Assembly: GCA_964615375.1 (NCBI GenBank)
Contig: CAZTOW010000023.1
Coordinates: forward strand, 79,798-143,797
Length of the DNA stretch: 64,000 nt
From: CAZKWG01 sp964615375
GTDB lineage: Bacteria; Myxococcota_A; UBA796; CAZKWG01
Reading direction: 5' to 3'
The notes below the pieces were generated by a model, which was given only the letters and a program-made list of their open reading frames with translations, searched no databases and had not been told where the DNA came from. The position numbers and the translations under genes were made by a program. Shown here one piece after another: positions 16,439-26,550 of this stretch (position 1 is its first letter; the number at the start of each line of letters is the position of its first letter).

Positions 16439-17425
16439 CTATCCGCCGATCCCGGTCATCACGCCCTGAAAGACGGTGCCGCCCTCCACCTGGCAGTCGT
16501 GCCCGGATGGCTTGCCATAGACCATGAGCCGGACGGCGCGGGCGAGCTCCTCGTCGGAGGCGCCGCCGCGGAGGAGGTCGCGGAGCGAGGGGGTGTCCTC
16601 GTGCGCGAGGCAGGTGCGCAGGTGGCCGTCGGCCATGAGGCGCAGGCGGTTGCAGGTGGCGCAGAAGTGCTCGGACAGGGGCGCGATGAAGCCCACCTGG
16701 AGCCCGCTCTCGGCGATGCGCCAGTAGCGCGCTGGCCCCATGCCCACGGTGGAGCGGTCCGGGATCAGCGTGTAGCGCTCCTCCAGCCGGGCGCGGAGCT
16801 CGCGGGAGGGCACGCTCTGGTGCCAGCGCTCCTCGAACGGCATGTACTCGATGAAGCGCAGCACGGTGTCGCGCGCGTGCTGGGCGCTCCACTGCACGAG
16901 CTCGTCGAGCTCGTCGTCGTTCTCGCCGCGCAGGACGACGACGTTGAGCTTGATGGGCGTGAGCCCGACCTCCCGGCAGCGCTCGATCCCGGCCAGCACG
17001 CGCGCCAGGTCACCCCCGCGGGTGATGCGCGCGAAGCGCTCCGGCCGCAGCGAGTCGATGGAGATGTTGACCCGGGTGAGCCCCGCCTCCTTGAGCCGCG
17101 GGGCCAGGGCGGCGAGCGTGTGGCCGTTCGTGGTGATCGCGATGTCGCGGAGCCCGAGCCCGCTGAGCCCGGACACCAGCCGCACGAGGTCCCGGCGCAC
17201 GGTGGGCTCGCCCCCGGTCAGCCGCACGCGCTCCAGGCCCATCTCCACGAAGACCGACACGATGCGCACGATCTCCTCGTAGCGCAGCAGCTCGGCCCGC
17301 GGCGTCCAGACCATGCCCTCTTCCGGCAGGCAGTACACGCACCGGTAGTTGCAGCGGTCGGTGACGCTGATCCGGAGGTAGGTGTGGACGCGCCCGTAGC
17401 CGTCCGTCAGCGGGATGTGGCCCAT
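16439..17425 (-). CDS. moaA: GTP 3',8-cyclase MoaA (molybdenum cofactor synthesis)
   Basis: This radical SAM enzyme acts with MoaC to convert GTP to cyclic pyranopterin monophosphate. The 328-residue length is normal. The N-terminal cluster CNYRCVYC gives Cys25, Cys29 and Cys32; the LTGGEPTVR motif binds SAM; the C-terminal second cluster is formed by CATCNRLRL and the later Cys in HLRTC. The protein ends in the double glycine (TGIGG) that is needed for activity in MoaA proteins. No other molybdenum-cofactor gene is nearby. The gene lies 30 bases downstream of the Mrp-like P-loop gene, and the two may be one transcript, both concerned with Fe-S chemistry. Confidence 0.95.
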   Translation of the reverse strand: MGHIPLTDGYGRVHTYLRISVTDRCNYRCVYCLPEEGMVWTPRAELLRYEEIVRIVSVFVEMGLERVRLTGGEPTVRRDLVRLVSGLSGLGLRDIAITTNGHTLAALAPRLKEAGLTRVNISIDSLRPERFARITRGGDLARVLAGIERCREVGLTPIKLNVVVLRGENDDELDELVQWSAQHARDTVLRFIEYMPFEERWHQSVPSRELRARLEERYTLIPDRSTVGMGPARYWRIAESGLQVGFIAPLSEHFCATCNRLRLMADGHLRTCLAHEDTPSLRDLLRGGASDEELARAVRLMVYGKPSGHDCQVEGGTVFQGVMTGIGG

Positions 17426-17455
17426 GAGCCCTTCTAGCCCGACCGAGGAGCCCCG

Positions 17456-18634
<1,179 letters not shown>

Positions 18635-18687
18635 GGCGGTGCTCCGATGGAGCTTCGCTCTAACCGACCCAGGCGCCCCGAGAAGGG

Positions 18688-20859
18688 TCAAGCCTCCGCG
18701 CGGCTGCGCACGGCGCGGAGCATGGTGCGGCGCACGGCGATGGCGAAGCGCTCGCCGGTGAACGGCTTCTCCAGGCGGCCCCAGGCGGGGTCGAGGGCGG
18801 GCTCGTTCTCGGGGATGAAGCCGCTGACCACGAGGACGGCGAGGCTGGGGCGGCGGGCGATGAGCGTGCGGGCGAGCTCGATGCCGGAGCGCCCGGGGAG
18901 CATGACGTCGGTGACCAGGAGATCGAAGGCCCCGCCGGCCTCGTCGAAGGCGCGCTCGGCGTCCTCGGCGGCGCCCACGGCCACGACCTCGCAGCCGCGG
19001 GTGGTCAGCTCGGCGCGCATGTGCTCCCGGACGTCGGGGTCGTCGTCCACCAGCAGCGTGCGGGCCGTGACGCGGCTGCTGCCCGTGGACAGCGTGCCCG
19101 TGTTCTCCGCGGGCGGGAGCAGGATCTCGAAGCGCGCGCCGCGCCCGGTCCGCGCCGCGCCCACCTCCGCCGCCCCGCCGTGCTCGCGCGCCACCCGGGC
19201 CACCACGCTCAGCCCGAGCCCGGTGCCACGCCCGGGGCTCTTGGTGGTGAAGAAGGGCTCCCAGATGCGCTTGACCAGGGCCGGGCTCACGCCGGGGCCG
19301 TCGTCCTCCACCACGAGGCTGGCGCCGCCGGAGTAGGGGCCGCTCACCACCCGGCTGGCCTGGAGCCGGATCACGCCGCCCTCGGGCATGGCGTCGCGCG
19401 CGTTCAACAGGAGGTTGAGGAGCGCGTGCTCGAGCTCGCTGGGGTTGCCCAGCACCCGCGGCAGATCCGCGGCCACCTCCACCTCCAGGTTGATCTCCGG
19501 GGGCAGCATGGAGCGCACGAGGTCCACCGCGCTGCTGATGGTCTCGTCCAGCAGCATGGGCGAGCGCTCGGTCTCCCCGCCGCGCACCGCGCTGACCAGG
19601 CGCCGCGTCATCACGGAGGCGCGCCGGATCACGGCCTCCATGCGGTCCAGGCGGCGGCCGGTCGCCTCGTCGGCGCGGGCGCGCAGCAGCTCGACGTTGC
19701 CCAGCAGCGCGCCCATGGCGTTGTTGAAGTCGTGGGCGATCCCGCCGGCCAGGATGGCGGCGGTCTCGGCGCGGGCGGCCTCAATCAGGCTGGCCTCGAG
19801 CTGGCGGCGCGAGGTGATGTCGCGCATGACCAGCAGCGTGCGCTCCTCGGGGAGCGAGGAGGCGAGGCTCTCGACGTGGAGCGTGCGGCCGGGCTTGGGC
19901 TCGATGCGCATCTCGGCGCGGCGGCTGCGCTCGGCGCTCTCCAGGTGCTGGGCGGCCTGGGCGCGGTCCTCGGCGACCACGAGCGAGAGCAGGTCCAGGC
20001 GCTCCAGGGGGCGCTCCAGCAGAGCGAGGGCGGCGGGGTTGCCCACCTGGACGTGGCCGTCGCGTCCCACCACCAGGATGGCGTCGCGGCCCTGCTCGAT
20101 GACCTCCTCGTACCACTCGGAGGTCTCCACGAGCTGCAGCGTGAGCGCCAGGGTGATGGAGATGGCGTAGACCATCAGCCCGCCCGTGATCAGCGCGCCG
20201 CCCTGGAAGCCCGGCCGGAAGAGGTCGATCAGCACCGTCACCGAGAACATCGCCGTCGCCAGCGCCACGGCCCCGATGGAGGGGACGTTGTCGCGCAGCC
20301 CGCGGTAGTAGAGCCGCCCGGCGACCAGGATGGCCAGCACCGTCAGCGCCTGGTTCAGCGGCTCGAGCCAGGGCGTCTCCGCGAGCGGCAGCACCAGCGC
20401 CAGCAGCGCCGTGATCCCGCACATCGTCACCAGGGCCCGGACCTCGTGCCGCGCCTGTTGGCGGGCCATGTGGGCGGTGAACAGGAGGCTGGCCCCGAGG
20501 GTGCTGGGGATGAGCACGCTCCACCAGGGCGCCAGGGCGGGGCTCGGCGCGTTGATGCTCAGCGGCAGCCCGCCCAGGTGCTGCACCTGCATCCCGAAGA
20601 GCGCCATGACGACGCCGAACCACAGGAAGTCTCGCCGCCGCGGGCGCAGGGCCGCCATCCCCGCCGTCAGCGCGCTGCACATCATCAGCGCCGTGATCAG
20701 CGTGCCCTGCTCGCGGGCCACGACGGCCTCGCCGTGCAGGGGAGCGGCGCCCCAGGGCATCCCGCGCAGGTTCCACAGCACCAGCACCACCGCCGTCCCC
20801 ACGGTCAGCAGGGCCAGCACCTGGGCGAGACGGTCACCGTCGGGAGGCCGTGGGCGCAT
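18688..20859 (-). CDS. Membrane hybrid histidine kinase with receiver domain
   Basis: The product has 723 residues. The N-terminus has about seven hydrophobic segments up to residue 235, which may be a sensor membrane domain. A PAS-like domain follows (about 245-345, RDAILVVGRDGHVQVGNPAAL). The HisKA helix carries the phospho-acceptor in GGIAHDFNNAMGALLGN at about residue 376. The HATPase domain has the N-box (LLNLLLNARDAM), G1 (VVEDDGPGVS), the F-box (WEPFFTTK) and G2 (GTGLGLSVV). A receiver at about 600-715 contains DDDPD and the acceptor Asp in LLVTDVMLPG. The layout is that of NtrB-like sensors with an attached receiver. No partner regulator lies next to it. The start is 9 bases after the methylene-THF reductase fusion gene. 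Signal unknown. Confidence 0.9.
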   Translation of the reverse strand: MRPRPPDGDRLAQVLALLTVGTAVVLVLWNLRGMPWGAAPLHGEAVVAREQGTLITALMMCSALTAGMAALRPRRRDFLWFGVVMALFGMQVQHLGGLPLSINAPSPALAPWWSVLIPSTLGASLLFTAHMARQQARHEVRALVTMCGITALLALVLPLAETPWLEPLNQALTVLAILVAGRLYYRGLRDNVPSIGAVALATAMFSVTVLIDLFRPGFQGGALITGGLMVYAISITLALTLQLVETSEWYEEVIEQGRDAILVVGRDGHVQVGNPAALALLERPLERLDLLSLVVAEDRAQAAQHLESAERSRRAEMRIEPKPGRTLHVESLASSLPEERTLLVMRDITSRRQLEASLIEAARAETAAILAGGIAHDFNNAMGALLGNVELLRARADEATGRRLDRMEAVIRRASVMTRRLVSAVRGGETERSPMLLDETISSAVDLVRSMLPPEINLEVEVAADLPRVLGNPSELEHALLNLLLNARDAMPEGGVIRLQASRVVSGPYSGGASLVVEDDGPGVSPALVKRIWEPFFTTKSPGRGTGLGLSVVARVAREHGGAAEVGAARTGRGARFEILLPPAENTGTLSTGSSRVTARTLLVDDDPDVREHMRAELTTRGCEVVAVGAAEDAERAFDEAGGAFDLLVTDVMLPGRSGIELARTLIARRPSLAVLVVSGFIPENEPALDPAWGRLEKPFTGERFAIAVRRTMLRAVRSRAEA

Positions 20860-20868
20860 CCCGCGAGT

Positions 20869-22794
20869 CTACATCGGCTGCGTCGCCGTCGCGCTCTTCG
20901 CCGCGGGGACGGGCTCCACCGGCCGCTCCAGCACGCCGTCCAGCACCCGCAGCACCGCCTTGTAGCTCCCGAAGGGCGGGTAGACGTAGGTGCCGTTGAT
21001 GCGCGGGTGCCGCATGACCTCCAACAGGGTCTCGCGCGCGACCTGGATCCCGACCTCGCGCTGGCCGTCCTTGGTGGTAGGGGCCTTGATCGCGCGCAGC
21101 ACGGCGTCGGGGATCTGCATCCCGGGCACCTCGTTGTGCAGGAACTCGGCGTTGCGGGCGGAGACCAGCGGCATGATGCCGACCAGGAAGGGCACGCGCT
21201 TGCAGCTCTGAGTCTTCTCCAGGAAGCGATAGAGCAGGTCCTGATCGAAGACGGGCTGGCTGAAGAAGAATTCCGCCCCTGCTTCTACCTTGCGGGCGAA
21301 GCGCTCAGCCTCCAGGTCCATGTCCACCGCGCCCGGGTTGCAGCCGGCGCCCACGAAGAGGGCCGTCTGGCCGCCGATGGGCCGACCGGAGAAGTCCAGG
21401 CCCCGGTTGAGCTGCTGGATGAAGTGGATGAGGCCGATGGAGTCGATGTCGAAGACCGCCGTGGCGTTGGGGTAGGTCCCCATCTTGGGCGGGTCGCCCG
21501 TGACGGCCAGGATGTTGCGCAGGCCCGTCGCGTGGCTGCCGATGAGGTCCATCTGCATGCCCAGCAGGTTGCGGTCCCGGCAGCAGTAGTGGACCACGGT
21601 CTCCATGTCGGGCGTGCGGCGGCGCACGAGGTGGGAGAGGGCGGACGGCCCCATGCGGGCCACGGCGCGCGGGCCGTCGGCGATGTTGACCACGTCCACC
21701 CCGGCGCGGTGGAGCATGGCGGCGCCCTCCACGGCGTGCCCGGGGTCGATGCCGCGGGGCGGGTCGAGCTCGACGGACACGCAGAACTTCCCGCTGTAGA
21801 GCCGCTTCGCCAGCTCGCTCCGCTGCTCCACCGGCACCGGCGGGAGCTCCTCCTCGCAGCGCTCCGGCTTCTTGCGAGCGCTGGCGCTCACGAAGACCCG
21901 GCTGGGGATGCCCGGCGAGATCGACCGCAGGAAGGTCCGCATCTCCTTGATCATCGCCGGGGTCGTGCCGCAGCAGCCGCCCACCACCCGCGCCCCGCTC
22001 TGGGCGAGCCGGCGGGCGTACTCCGCCATGTACTCGGCGTTGGCCAGGTAGAGCGTGCGGCCCTCCACCGTCTGGGGGAGCCCGGCGTTGGGCATGGCCA
22101 CCAGCGGCGCCTGCGAGACCTTGGCCATGCGGGCCAGGATGTCCAGGATGCCCCGCGGCCCGTTGGCGCAGTTGGTCCCGATGACGTCCACCTTCCAGGA
22201 GCCCATGGTGGAGGCCGCCTGCTCCGGGCTCGGGCCCTCGAGCTGCGTCTGATCCGGCCCGGTCATCGGGAAGCTCATGCAGGCCACGATGGGCAGGTCC
22301 GAGATCGAGCGCACCGCGCGCACCGCCTGCCACAGCTCGCCGATCTGTGAGAACGTCTCCAGCACGAAGAGATCGGCGCCCGCCTCGGCCAGCACGGTCG
22401 CCTGCTCGCGGAAGGTCGCGTAGGCCTCGCCCGGGGTCAGCTTGCCCACCGGCCCCAGCGCCGCCCCCAGCGGCCCCATGCTCGCCGCCACCCAGGCCTG
22501 GCCCTCCGCCGCCTCCTTCGCCAGCCGCACCCCGGCCGCGTTGATGTCGTCGTGCCGGTCGGCCAGCCCGAAGGGCGCGAGGCGCAGCCGGTTGGCCCCG
22601 AAGGTGTTGGTGGTGATGACGTCGGCGCCCGCGGCCAGGTAGCTCTGGTGGATCTCGGTGACGATGTCGGGGTTGGTGAGGTTGACCTCGTCGTAGGAGC
22701 GGTTGATGAACACGCCCCGGGCGTAGATCTCGGTCCCCATCGCGCCGTCGAAGAGAATTGTCCGCTCGGTCAGCGCTTCACGAAAGGGCTGCAC
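20869..22794 (-). CDS. Homocysteine S-methyltransferase / methylenetetrahydrofolate reductase fusion
   Basis: Residues about 1-290 are a Hcy-binding domain (LFDGAMGTEIYARG; zinc ligands in GGCCGTTPAMI near 270-280). Residues about 330-630 are a MetF-like TIM barrel (VELDPPRGIDPG, GDPPKMGTYPNATAVFDID, AGAEFFFSQPVFD). The layout matches the Bacillus YitJ type, which reduces 5,10-methylene-THF and transfers a methyl group to homocysteine. The GTG at 22794 is preferred because GGAGG precedes it and the product then begins VQPFREALTERTI as in relatives; GTG 22833 would add 13 residues without a ribosome-binding site. It supplies methyl-THF that the MetH at 41661-45098 can also use, so the window carries two routes to methionine. 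Confidence 0.92.
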   Translation of the reverse strand: MQPFREALTERTILFDGAMGTEIYARGVFINRSYDEVNLTNPDIVTEIHQSYLAAGADVITTNTFGANRLRLAPFGLADRHDDINAAGVRLAKEAAEGQAWVAASMGPLGAALGPVGKLTPGEAYATFREQATVLAEAGADLFVLETFSQIGELWQAVRAVRSISDLPIVACMSFPMTGPDQTQLEGPSPEQAASTMGSWKVDVIGTNCANGPRGILDILARMAKVSQAPLVAMPNAGLPQTVEGRTLYLANAEYMAEYARRLAQSGARVVGGCCGTTPAMIKEMRTFLRSISPGIPSRVFVSASARKKPERCEEELPPVPVEQRSELAKRLYSGKFCVSVELDPPRGIDPGHAVEGAAMLHRAGVDVVNIADGPRAVARMGPSALSHLVRRRTPDMETVVHYCCRDRNLLGMQMDLIGSHATGLRNILAVTGDPPKMGTYPNATAVFDIDSIGLIHFIQQLNRGLDFSGRPIGGQTALFVGAGCNPGAVDMDLEAERFARKVEAGAEFFFSQPVFDQDLLYRFLEKTQSCKRVPFLVGIMPLVSARNAEFLHNEVPGMQIPDAVLRAIKAPTTKDGQREVGIQVARETLLEVMRHPRINGTYVYPPFGSYKAVLRVLDGVLERPVEPVPAAKSATATQPM

Positions 22795-22914
22795 GTCGCC
22801 TCCATCCGAATAGAAATACCGCAGGCCGGGCACCGTGGTCTATGGCAGGGGTGGGTCCGAGACAGAAAACGACGATGGGTCGCTTCGGTGACAGCGGGGT
22901 TAAGGAGGGGGCTC

Positions 22915-23721
22915 ATGCCCCACACCCGCTCCTCTCCCAGCCTCGCCTACGCGCTCAGCGGCCCCGCCGACGCGCCCGCCGTCGTGCTCATCGGCGGGCT
23001 CGGCAGCGCGCAGGCCGCCTGGATGCTGCAGGTCCGCGCCCTCGCCCCCCAGCTCCGCGTGCTCACCTACGATCACCGCGGAACCGGCGACTCCGAGCTC
23101 TGGGACGAGCCCGCCACCATGCTGGACTTCGCCGGAGACCTGCTGCGCCTGATGGACGAGCTCGAGCTCTCCCGGGCGAGCCTCGTGGGGCTGTCCTTCG
23201 GGGGGCGCGTGGCGATGACCGCGGCGCTGGAGCGGCCCGAGCGCGTGGACCGCCTGGTCCTGGGCGGGACCTCCTGCGGCGGCTACCAGGACGGCGAGGT
23301 CTCCGGCAGCATCGACGATCTGCGCGCCGCGCCGCTGACCGACCCCGAGGCCGAGCAGGCCCGCTGGGAGCAGCACATCCTGCCCGCCCTCTTCGGCCGC
23401 TCCTACCGTGAGCGCTACCCCGAGCGGGTCCGCAACCTGGCCCGCTGGCGCGCCCGCCGCCCCACCGACGCCCGCGGCCTGGCTCGGCAGTGGGAGGCGC
23501 TGCAGGGCTTCGACGTCTGCGGGCGGCTGGGCGAGATCGGCGCGCCGACGCTCATCCTCCACGGGGACGAGGACGCCCTGGCGCCGCTGGCCAACGCGCG
23601 CCGGCTGGCGGCCGGCATCCCCGGGGCCCGGCTGGAGATCCTGGCCGGCGTGGGGCACTCGCCCAACGTCGAGGCGCCCGAGCGCATGAACGCTCTGCTG
23701 CTGGAGCACCTGCTGTCGTGA
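22915..23721 (+). CDS. Alpha/beta hydrolase
   Basis: ATG 22915 follows AAGGAGGGGG. The product has 268 residues of the alpha/beta hydrolase fold: oxyanion region VVLIGGLGS, TYDHRGTGDS, nucleophile elbow GLSFGG (Ser94), acid in LHGDEDALAP and catalytic His in GVGHSPNVE. The family resembles 3-oxoadipate enol-lactonase and related esterases, but the cap is short and no pathway genes are near, so the substrate is not named. No signal peptide: cytoplasmic. The stop overlaps the start of the metallophosphoesterase (GTGA), so the two are translated together. Confidence 0.88.
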   Translation: MPHTRSSPSLAYALSGPADAPAVVLIGGLGSAQAAWMLQVRALAPQLRVLTYDHRGTGDSELWDEPATMLDFAGDLLRLMDELELSRASLVGLSFGGRVAMTAALERPERVDRLVLGGTSCGGYQDGEVSGSIDDLRAAPLTDPEAEQARWEQHILPALFGRSYRERYPERVRNLARWRARRPTDARGLARQWEALQGFDVCGRLGEIGAPTLILHGDEDALAPLANARRLAAGIPGARLEILAGVGHSPNVEAPERMNALLLEHLLS

Positions 23722-24308
23722 GCAGAACCCTGTTCGTCGGCGACGTCCACGGCTGCGCGGGCGAGCTCCGCGCCCTGCTCGCGCTCGCCCGACCCGAGCG
23801 CCTCGTCCTGGTGGGCGACCTCTTCACCAAGGGCCCCGACCCGCAGGGGGTGTGGGACATCGTGCGGGAGTGGAACGCAGACGCCGTGCTGGGCAACCAC
23901 GACGTCGCCGTGCTGGAGCGCTGGCGGCCCGGCGAGCGCCTGCCGCTGGCGGCCTTCGACTGGCTGGCGGCCCGGCCGCTGTGGCTCACGGGCCCCGGCT
24001 GGCGCTGTGTGCATGCCGGCATCAGCCCCGTGGGCCTGGAGGCGACCCGCCGGGACGAGCTGCTGAACCTCCGCCGCTGGCCGGACGGGGGGGAGGGCTC
24101 CAAGAACCCCTTCTGGTGGGAGCTGGTCCGGGGGCCGCCGCTGACGATCTACGGCCACGACGCGCGGCGGGGGCTGAACGATCGTCGGCCGCACACGCTG
24201 GGTCTGGACAGCGGCTGCGTGTACGGGGGGCGTCTTACAGGGTATATGTTAGAAGAGGGTCGGGTGCTGTCGGTGCCGGCGGAGCGGGTGTGGAAGGCGG
24301 TGGGGTGA
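23718..24308 (+). CDS. Metallophosphoesterase (bis-nucleosyl tetraphosphatase/PPP type)
   Basis: GTG 23718 overlaps the preceding stop. The product has 196 residues and carries the calcineurin-like metal motifs in order: GDVHG, GDLFTKGP, GNHD, a His in CVHAG and GHD near 155. This resembles ApaH/PrpE-type phosphatases that split diadenosine tetraphosphate or phosphoproteins; the exact substrate is not decided by sequence. The 3' end overlaps the convergent gene by 74 bases. The last 20 codons are AT-richer than the rest. Confidence 0.85.
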   Translation: MSRTLFVGDVHGCAGELRALLALARPERLVLVGDLFTKGPDPQGVWDIVREWNADAVLGNHDVAVLERWRPGERLPLAAFDWLAARPLWLTGPGWRCVHAGISPVGLEATRRDELLNLRRWPDGGEGSKNPFWWELVRGPPLTIYGHDARRGLNDRRPHTLGLDSGCVYGGRLTGYMLEEGRVLSVPAERVWKAVG

Positions 24309-24876
24309 GGCCCTCCGGCTCGTCCTCCTGGCGGGCTCCCGGGCCCTGACCCACCCACTCCAGCCCCACTCCCAAGGCCGCGTCCACGGTGGTGGACCCG
24401 CCCGTCACCAGGCTGGCGCCCAGGGAGGCTCGCCCGCTCAGCCACAGCGGGCCCACGCGCCCGCGCAGGGCGGCCTCGAGGTGCAGCGGCGCGCGCAGCA
24501 CCCGCTGGGGCGCGACCTCGAAGGCCAGCGGGACCAGGGCGCGGCCCTCCAGGCCCACACGATCACCCTCTCGGCGGGCGCGCAGGCCGGCGGTGGCGCT
24601 CAGCGTCAGGGCGGGGTCCATCCAGGGCAGCAGCAGTCCGCCGGCCAGCAGGGCCTCGCCCTTCCATCGACCGGCGGGCTCGCCCAGCGGCAGGTCCCGA
24701 CCGAGCTGAAGCTCTGGGCTCCAGCCGGCGGGGTGGGCGGCGAGGCCCAGCCGCCAGGTCTCGGACAGCGGCGCCGCGACCGAGAGGGCTTCCTGGCCGA
24801 GGTCCAAGGTCAGGCCCTGGCCGCGCAGGGCGGGGACCTCGGCCAGCGCGACGGAGAGGGCGAGCAGGCCCAGCAT
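24235..24876 (-). CDS. Predicted outer-membrane or periplasmic beta-rich protein
   Basis: The product has 213 residues, with a short signal (LGLLALSVALAEVPA). The mature part alternates hydrophobic and polar residues as in small barrels (LSVAAPLSETWRLGLAAH, PALTLSATAGLRARREGD, LWLSGRASLGASLVTGG). A Pro-rich tail (PPPSTPAPPAPTAPD) follows. The start overlaps the stop of the lipoprotein hydrolase gene by one base, so they are probably co-translated. The tail is encoded opposite the end of the metallophosphoesterase gene and may be a run-on. No known family. Confidence 0.6.
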   Translation of the reverse strand: MLGLLALSVALAEVPALRGQGLTLDLGQEALSVAAPLSETWRLGLAAHPAGWSPELQLGRDLPLGEPAGRWKGEALLAGGLLLPWMDPALTLSATAGLRARREGDRVGLEGRALVPLAFEVAPQRVLRAPLHLEAALRGRVGPLWLSGRASLGASLVTGGSTTVDAALGVGLEWVGQGPGARQEDEPEGLTPPPSTPAPPAPTAPDPLLTYTL

Positions 24877-25760
24877 CAGCGCAGCTCCACGCCGTCGAAT
24901 TCGCCCACCTCCAGGCGCGCGGCGGCCGTCGGGTCGTCGCGGAGGCTGGCGTCCAGGAAGGTGTCCAGCACGTCGAGCGCGGAGCTCCGCACGTCCTCGA
25001 GCTCGCCCAGGACCTCGCCGTCCGAGCTCAGCTCGCGCTCGGTGGCCTCGTCGGTCCAGGCGTAGTGGTTCATACCCTCGACCACGCCCAGCCAGAAGGG
25101 CTCCTCGAAGCCGGTGATCTGGGCCTCAATGGTCTCGATGGGGGCCCTCGGGTCGGCGCCGCCGGCCAGCGCCAGGGCCGGGCTGCCCGCGCGCGCGGCG
25201 ACGTCGGCGGAGGCCGCGGGGTAGCCGGCCAGCATCGCCAGCGCGCCCAGCTCCTCGTGGTCGGCCCACAGCCCGGCCGAGACCACCGCGCCCAGCGAGT
25301 GACCCGCCACGCCAGCGGGCCCGTCGGGCGCGATCACCCCCTTCAGCGTGCCGGCCTCCTGGGCAAGCTCCCGCAGCCGATCCCAGACCCATATGCCGTC
25401 GTCCGGCTGGAAGAAGGCCAGGTCTCGGGGGTGATCCGCCAGCACGCCGACGTAGCCGCGGGTGGCGAGGTGGGCCAGCAGCCAGCCGTAGCGCTCCGCG
25501 TCCACCGCGCCCCCCTGCACGAAGATCAGCGTCGGGGCGGGCAGCGCCTCGGGCGCGGGCCAGCCCTGCTCGTCGGAGGGGAAGTAGATCCTGGCCGGCA
25601 CGACGTCCGTGGCGCGGGCCAGCACGCTCAGCTCCACCGAGGCGGCGCCGTAGGGCCCGTCCAGGCCCAGCGCCCCGTCACGGCCCGGGTCGGGCGCGGT
25701 CCACAGCTGGCCAGCCTCGGTGGGGCCGGTCTGGCAGGCGAGCAGGAGCAGCGGCAGCAT
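24876..25760 (-). CDS. Lipoprotein alpha/beta hydrolase (chlorophyllase/PAF-acetylhydrolase-like)
   Basis: The product has 294 residues with a lipobox (MLPLLLLAC) at residues 1-9. The fold is alpha/beta hydrolase: LPAPTLIFVQGGAVDAERYG oxyanion region, nucleophile elbow GHSLGAVVS, acid in ALAGGADPRAPIE and probable His in VEGMNHYAWTD. The layout resembles dienelactone-hydrolase/chlorophyllase-type lipases such as PET-hydrolase relatives. It is expected in the outer membrane or periplasm. It shares a transcript with the small beta-rich protein downstream. Substrate unknown. Confidence 0.82.
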   Translation of the reverse strand: MLPLLLLACQTGPTEAGQLWTAPDPGRDGALGLDGPYGAASVELSVLARATDVVPARIYFPSDEQGWPAPEALPAPTLIFVQGGAVDAERYGWLLAHLATRGYVGVLADHPRDLAFFQPDDGIWVWDRLRELAQEAGTLKGVIAPDGPAGVAGHSLGAVVSAGLWADHEELGALAMLAGYPAASADVAARAGSPALALAGGADPRAPIETIEAQITGFEEPFWLGVVEGMNHYAWTDEATERELSSDGEVLGELEDVRSSALDVLDTFLDASLRDDPTAAARLEVGEFDGVELR

Positions 25761-25794
25761 GGGGAGCTCTAACCTGGGAGAGCGGCCATGCGCG

Positions 25795-26550
25795 TCAGGG
25801 GCTCGTCCTCACGCAGTCTGGCAGCTCCCGATACACGAGGTCGTCCCGCCACCCGTACTTCGGCACCTCCTCGCGGGTGAATCCGGTCCACTCCGCGACG
25901 CCGCCGAAGGGCCCCAGCAGCGGGGCGCTGAGCCCCCGCCGCTCCCACATCTCCACGATCCAGCGCCGATCGACCCCAGGGTCCGCGGCCTCCGCGTAGA
26001 GCTGAATCGTCCCGGGCCCGCGCTTCAGCTCCATGTCCAGGCTGCTCTTCGAGTGGATCCGGTCCTCTGTGAGCGACGCGGGCTGCGCGCGGAGGTTGGC
26101 CCCGATGTCCATGGAACGGCAGGACTCCACCTCCAGCACCACGCTGTAGGCCGGGTGCCCCATCTGCTCCGTCGCCGAGACCTGACAGGAGCGCACCTCC
26201 AGGCAGTCGGCGAAGCGCTGATCCTCGAGCCGGTCCCAGCGCTCCTCCAGCGTGGGCCAGGCCAGCGGGGTGCCGACGGCCAGCGGCAAGGAGACCAGGT
26301 GGACGCCCAGGACCGTCCACCCGCCCGCCCCCGGGCGGAGCCGGCGGATCACCACGAGGGCCAGCGTGCTGATGAGCGCGTTCAGCAGCGCCACGCCCAC
26401 CGCGAGGAAGGCCGCCCCGACCGCCAGCATCGCGCCGATGGAGGTCCCCGGATCGCTCATCAGCCAGAGCGCCAACACGGTCGCGGCGCCGAGGGAGAGC
26501 CCGCAGACCCAGCGGTGAACGCGCCAGAAGCCGGAGCCCTCCGCGCTCAC
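25795..26550 (-). CDS. Membrane protein of unknown function
   Basis: GTG 26550 overlaps the stop of the acetyltransferase gene (GTGA), giving 251 residues. Three hydrophobic segments lie at about 14-32, 36-62 and 76-96. The C-terminal 150 residues are soluble, with Cys (DCLEVRSCQV, VESCRSMD) that suggest a periplasmic domain with disulfides. No family was recognised. A longer frame upstream on the same strand is a shadow of the acetyltransferase. Confidence 0.6.
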   Translation of the reverse strand: MSAEGSGFWRVHRWVCGLSLGAATVLALWLMSDPGTSIGAMLAVGAAFLAVGVALLNALISTLALVVIRRLRPGAGGWTVLGVHLVSLPLAVGTPLAWPTLEERWDRLEDQRFADCLEVRSCQVSATEQMGHPAYSVVLEVESCRSMDIGANLRAQPASLTEDRIHSKSSLDMELKRGPGTIQLYAEAADPGVDRRWIVEMWERRGLSAPLLGPFGGVAEWTGFTREEVPKYGWRDDLVYRELPDCVRTSP

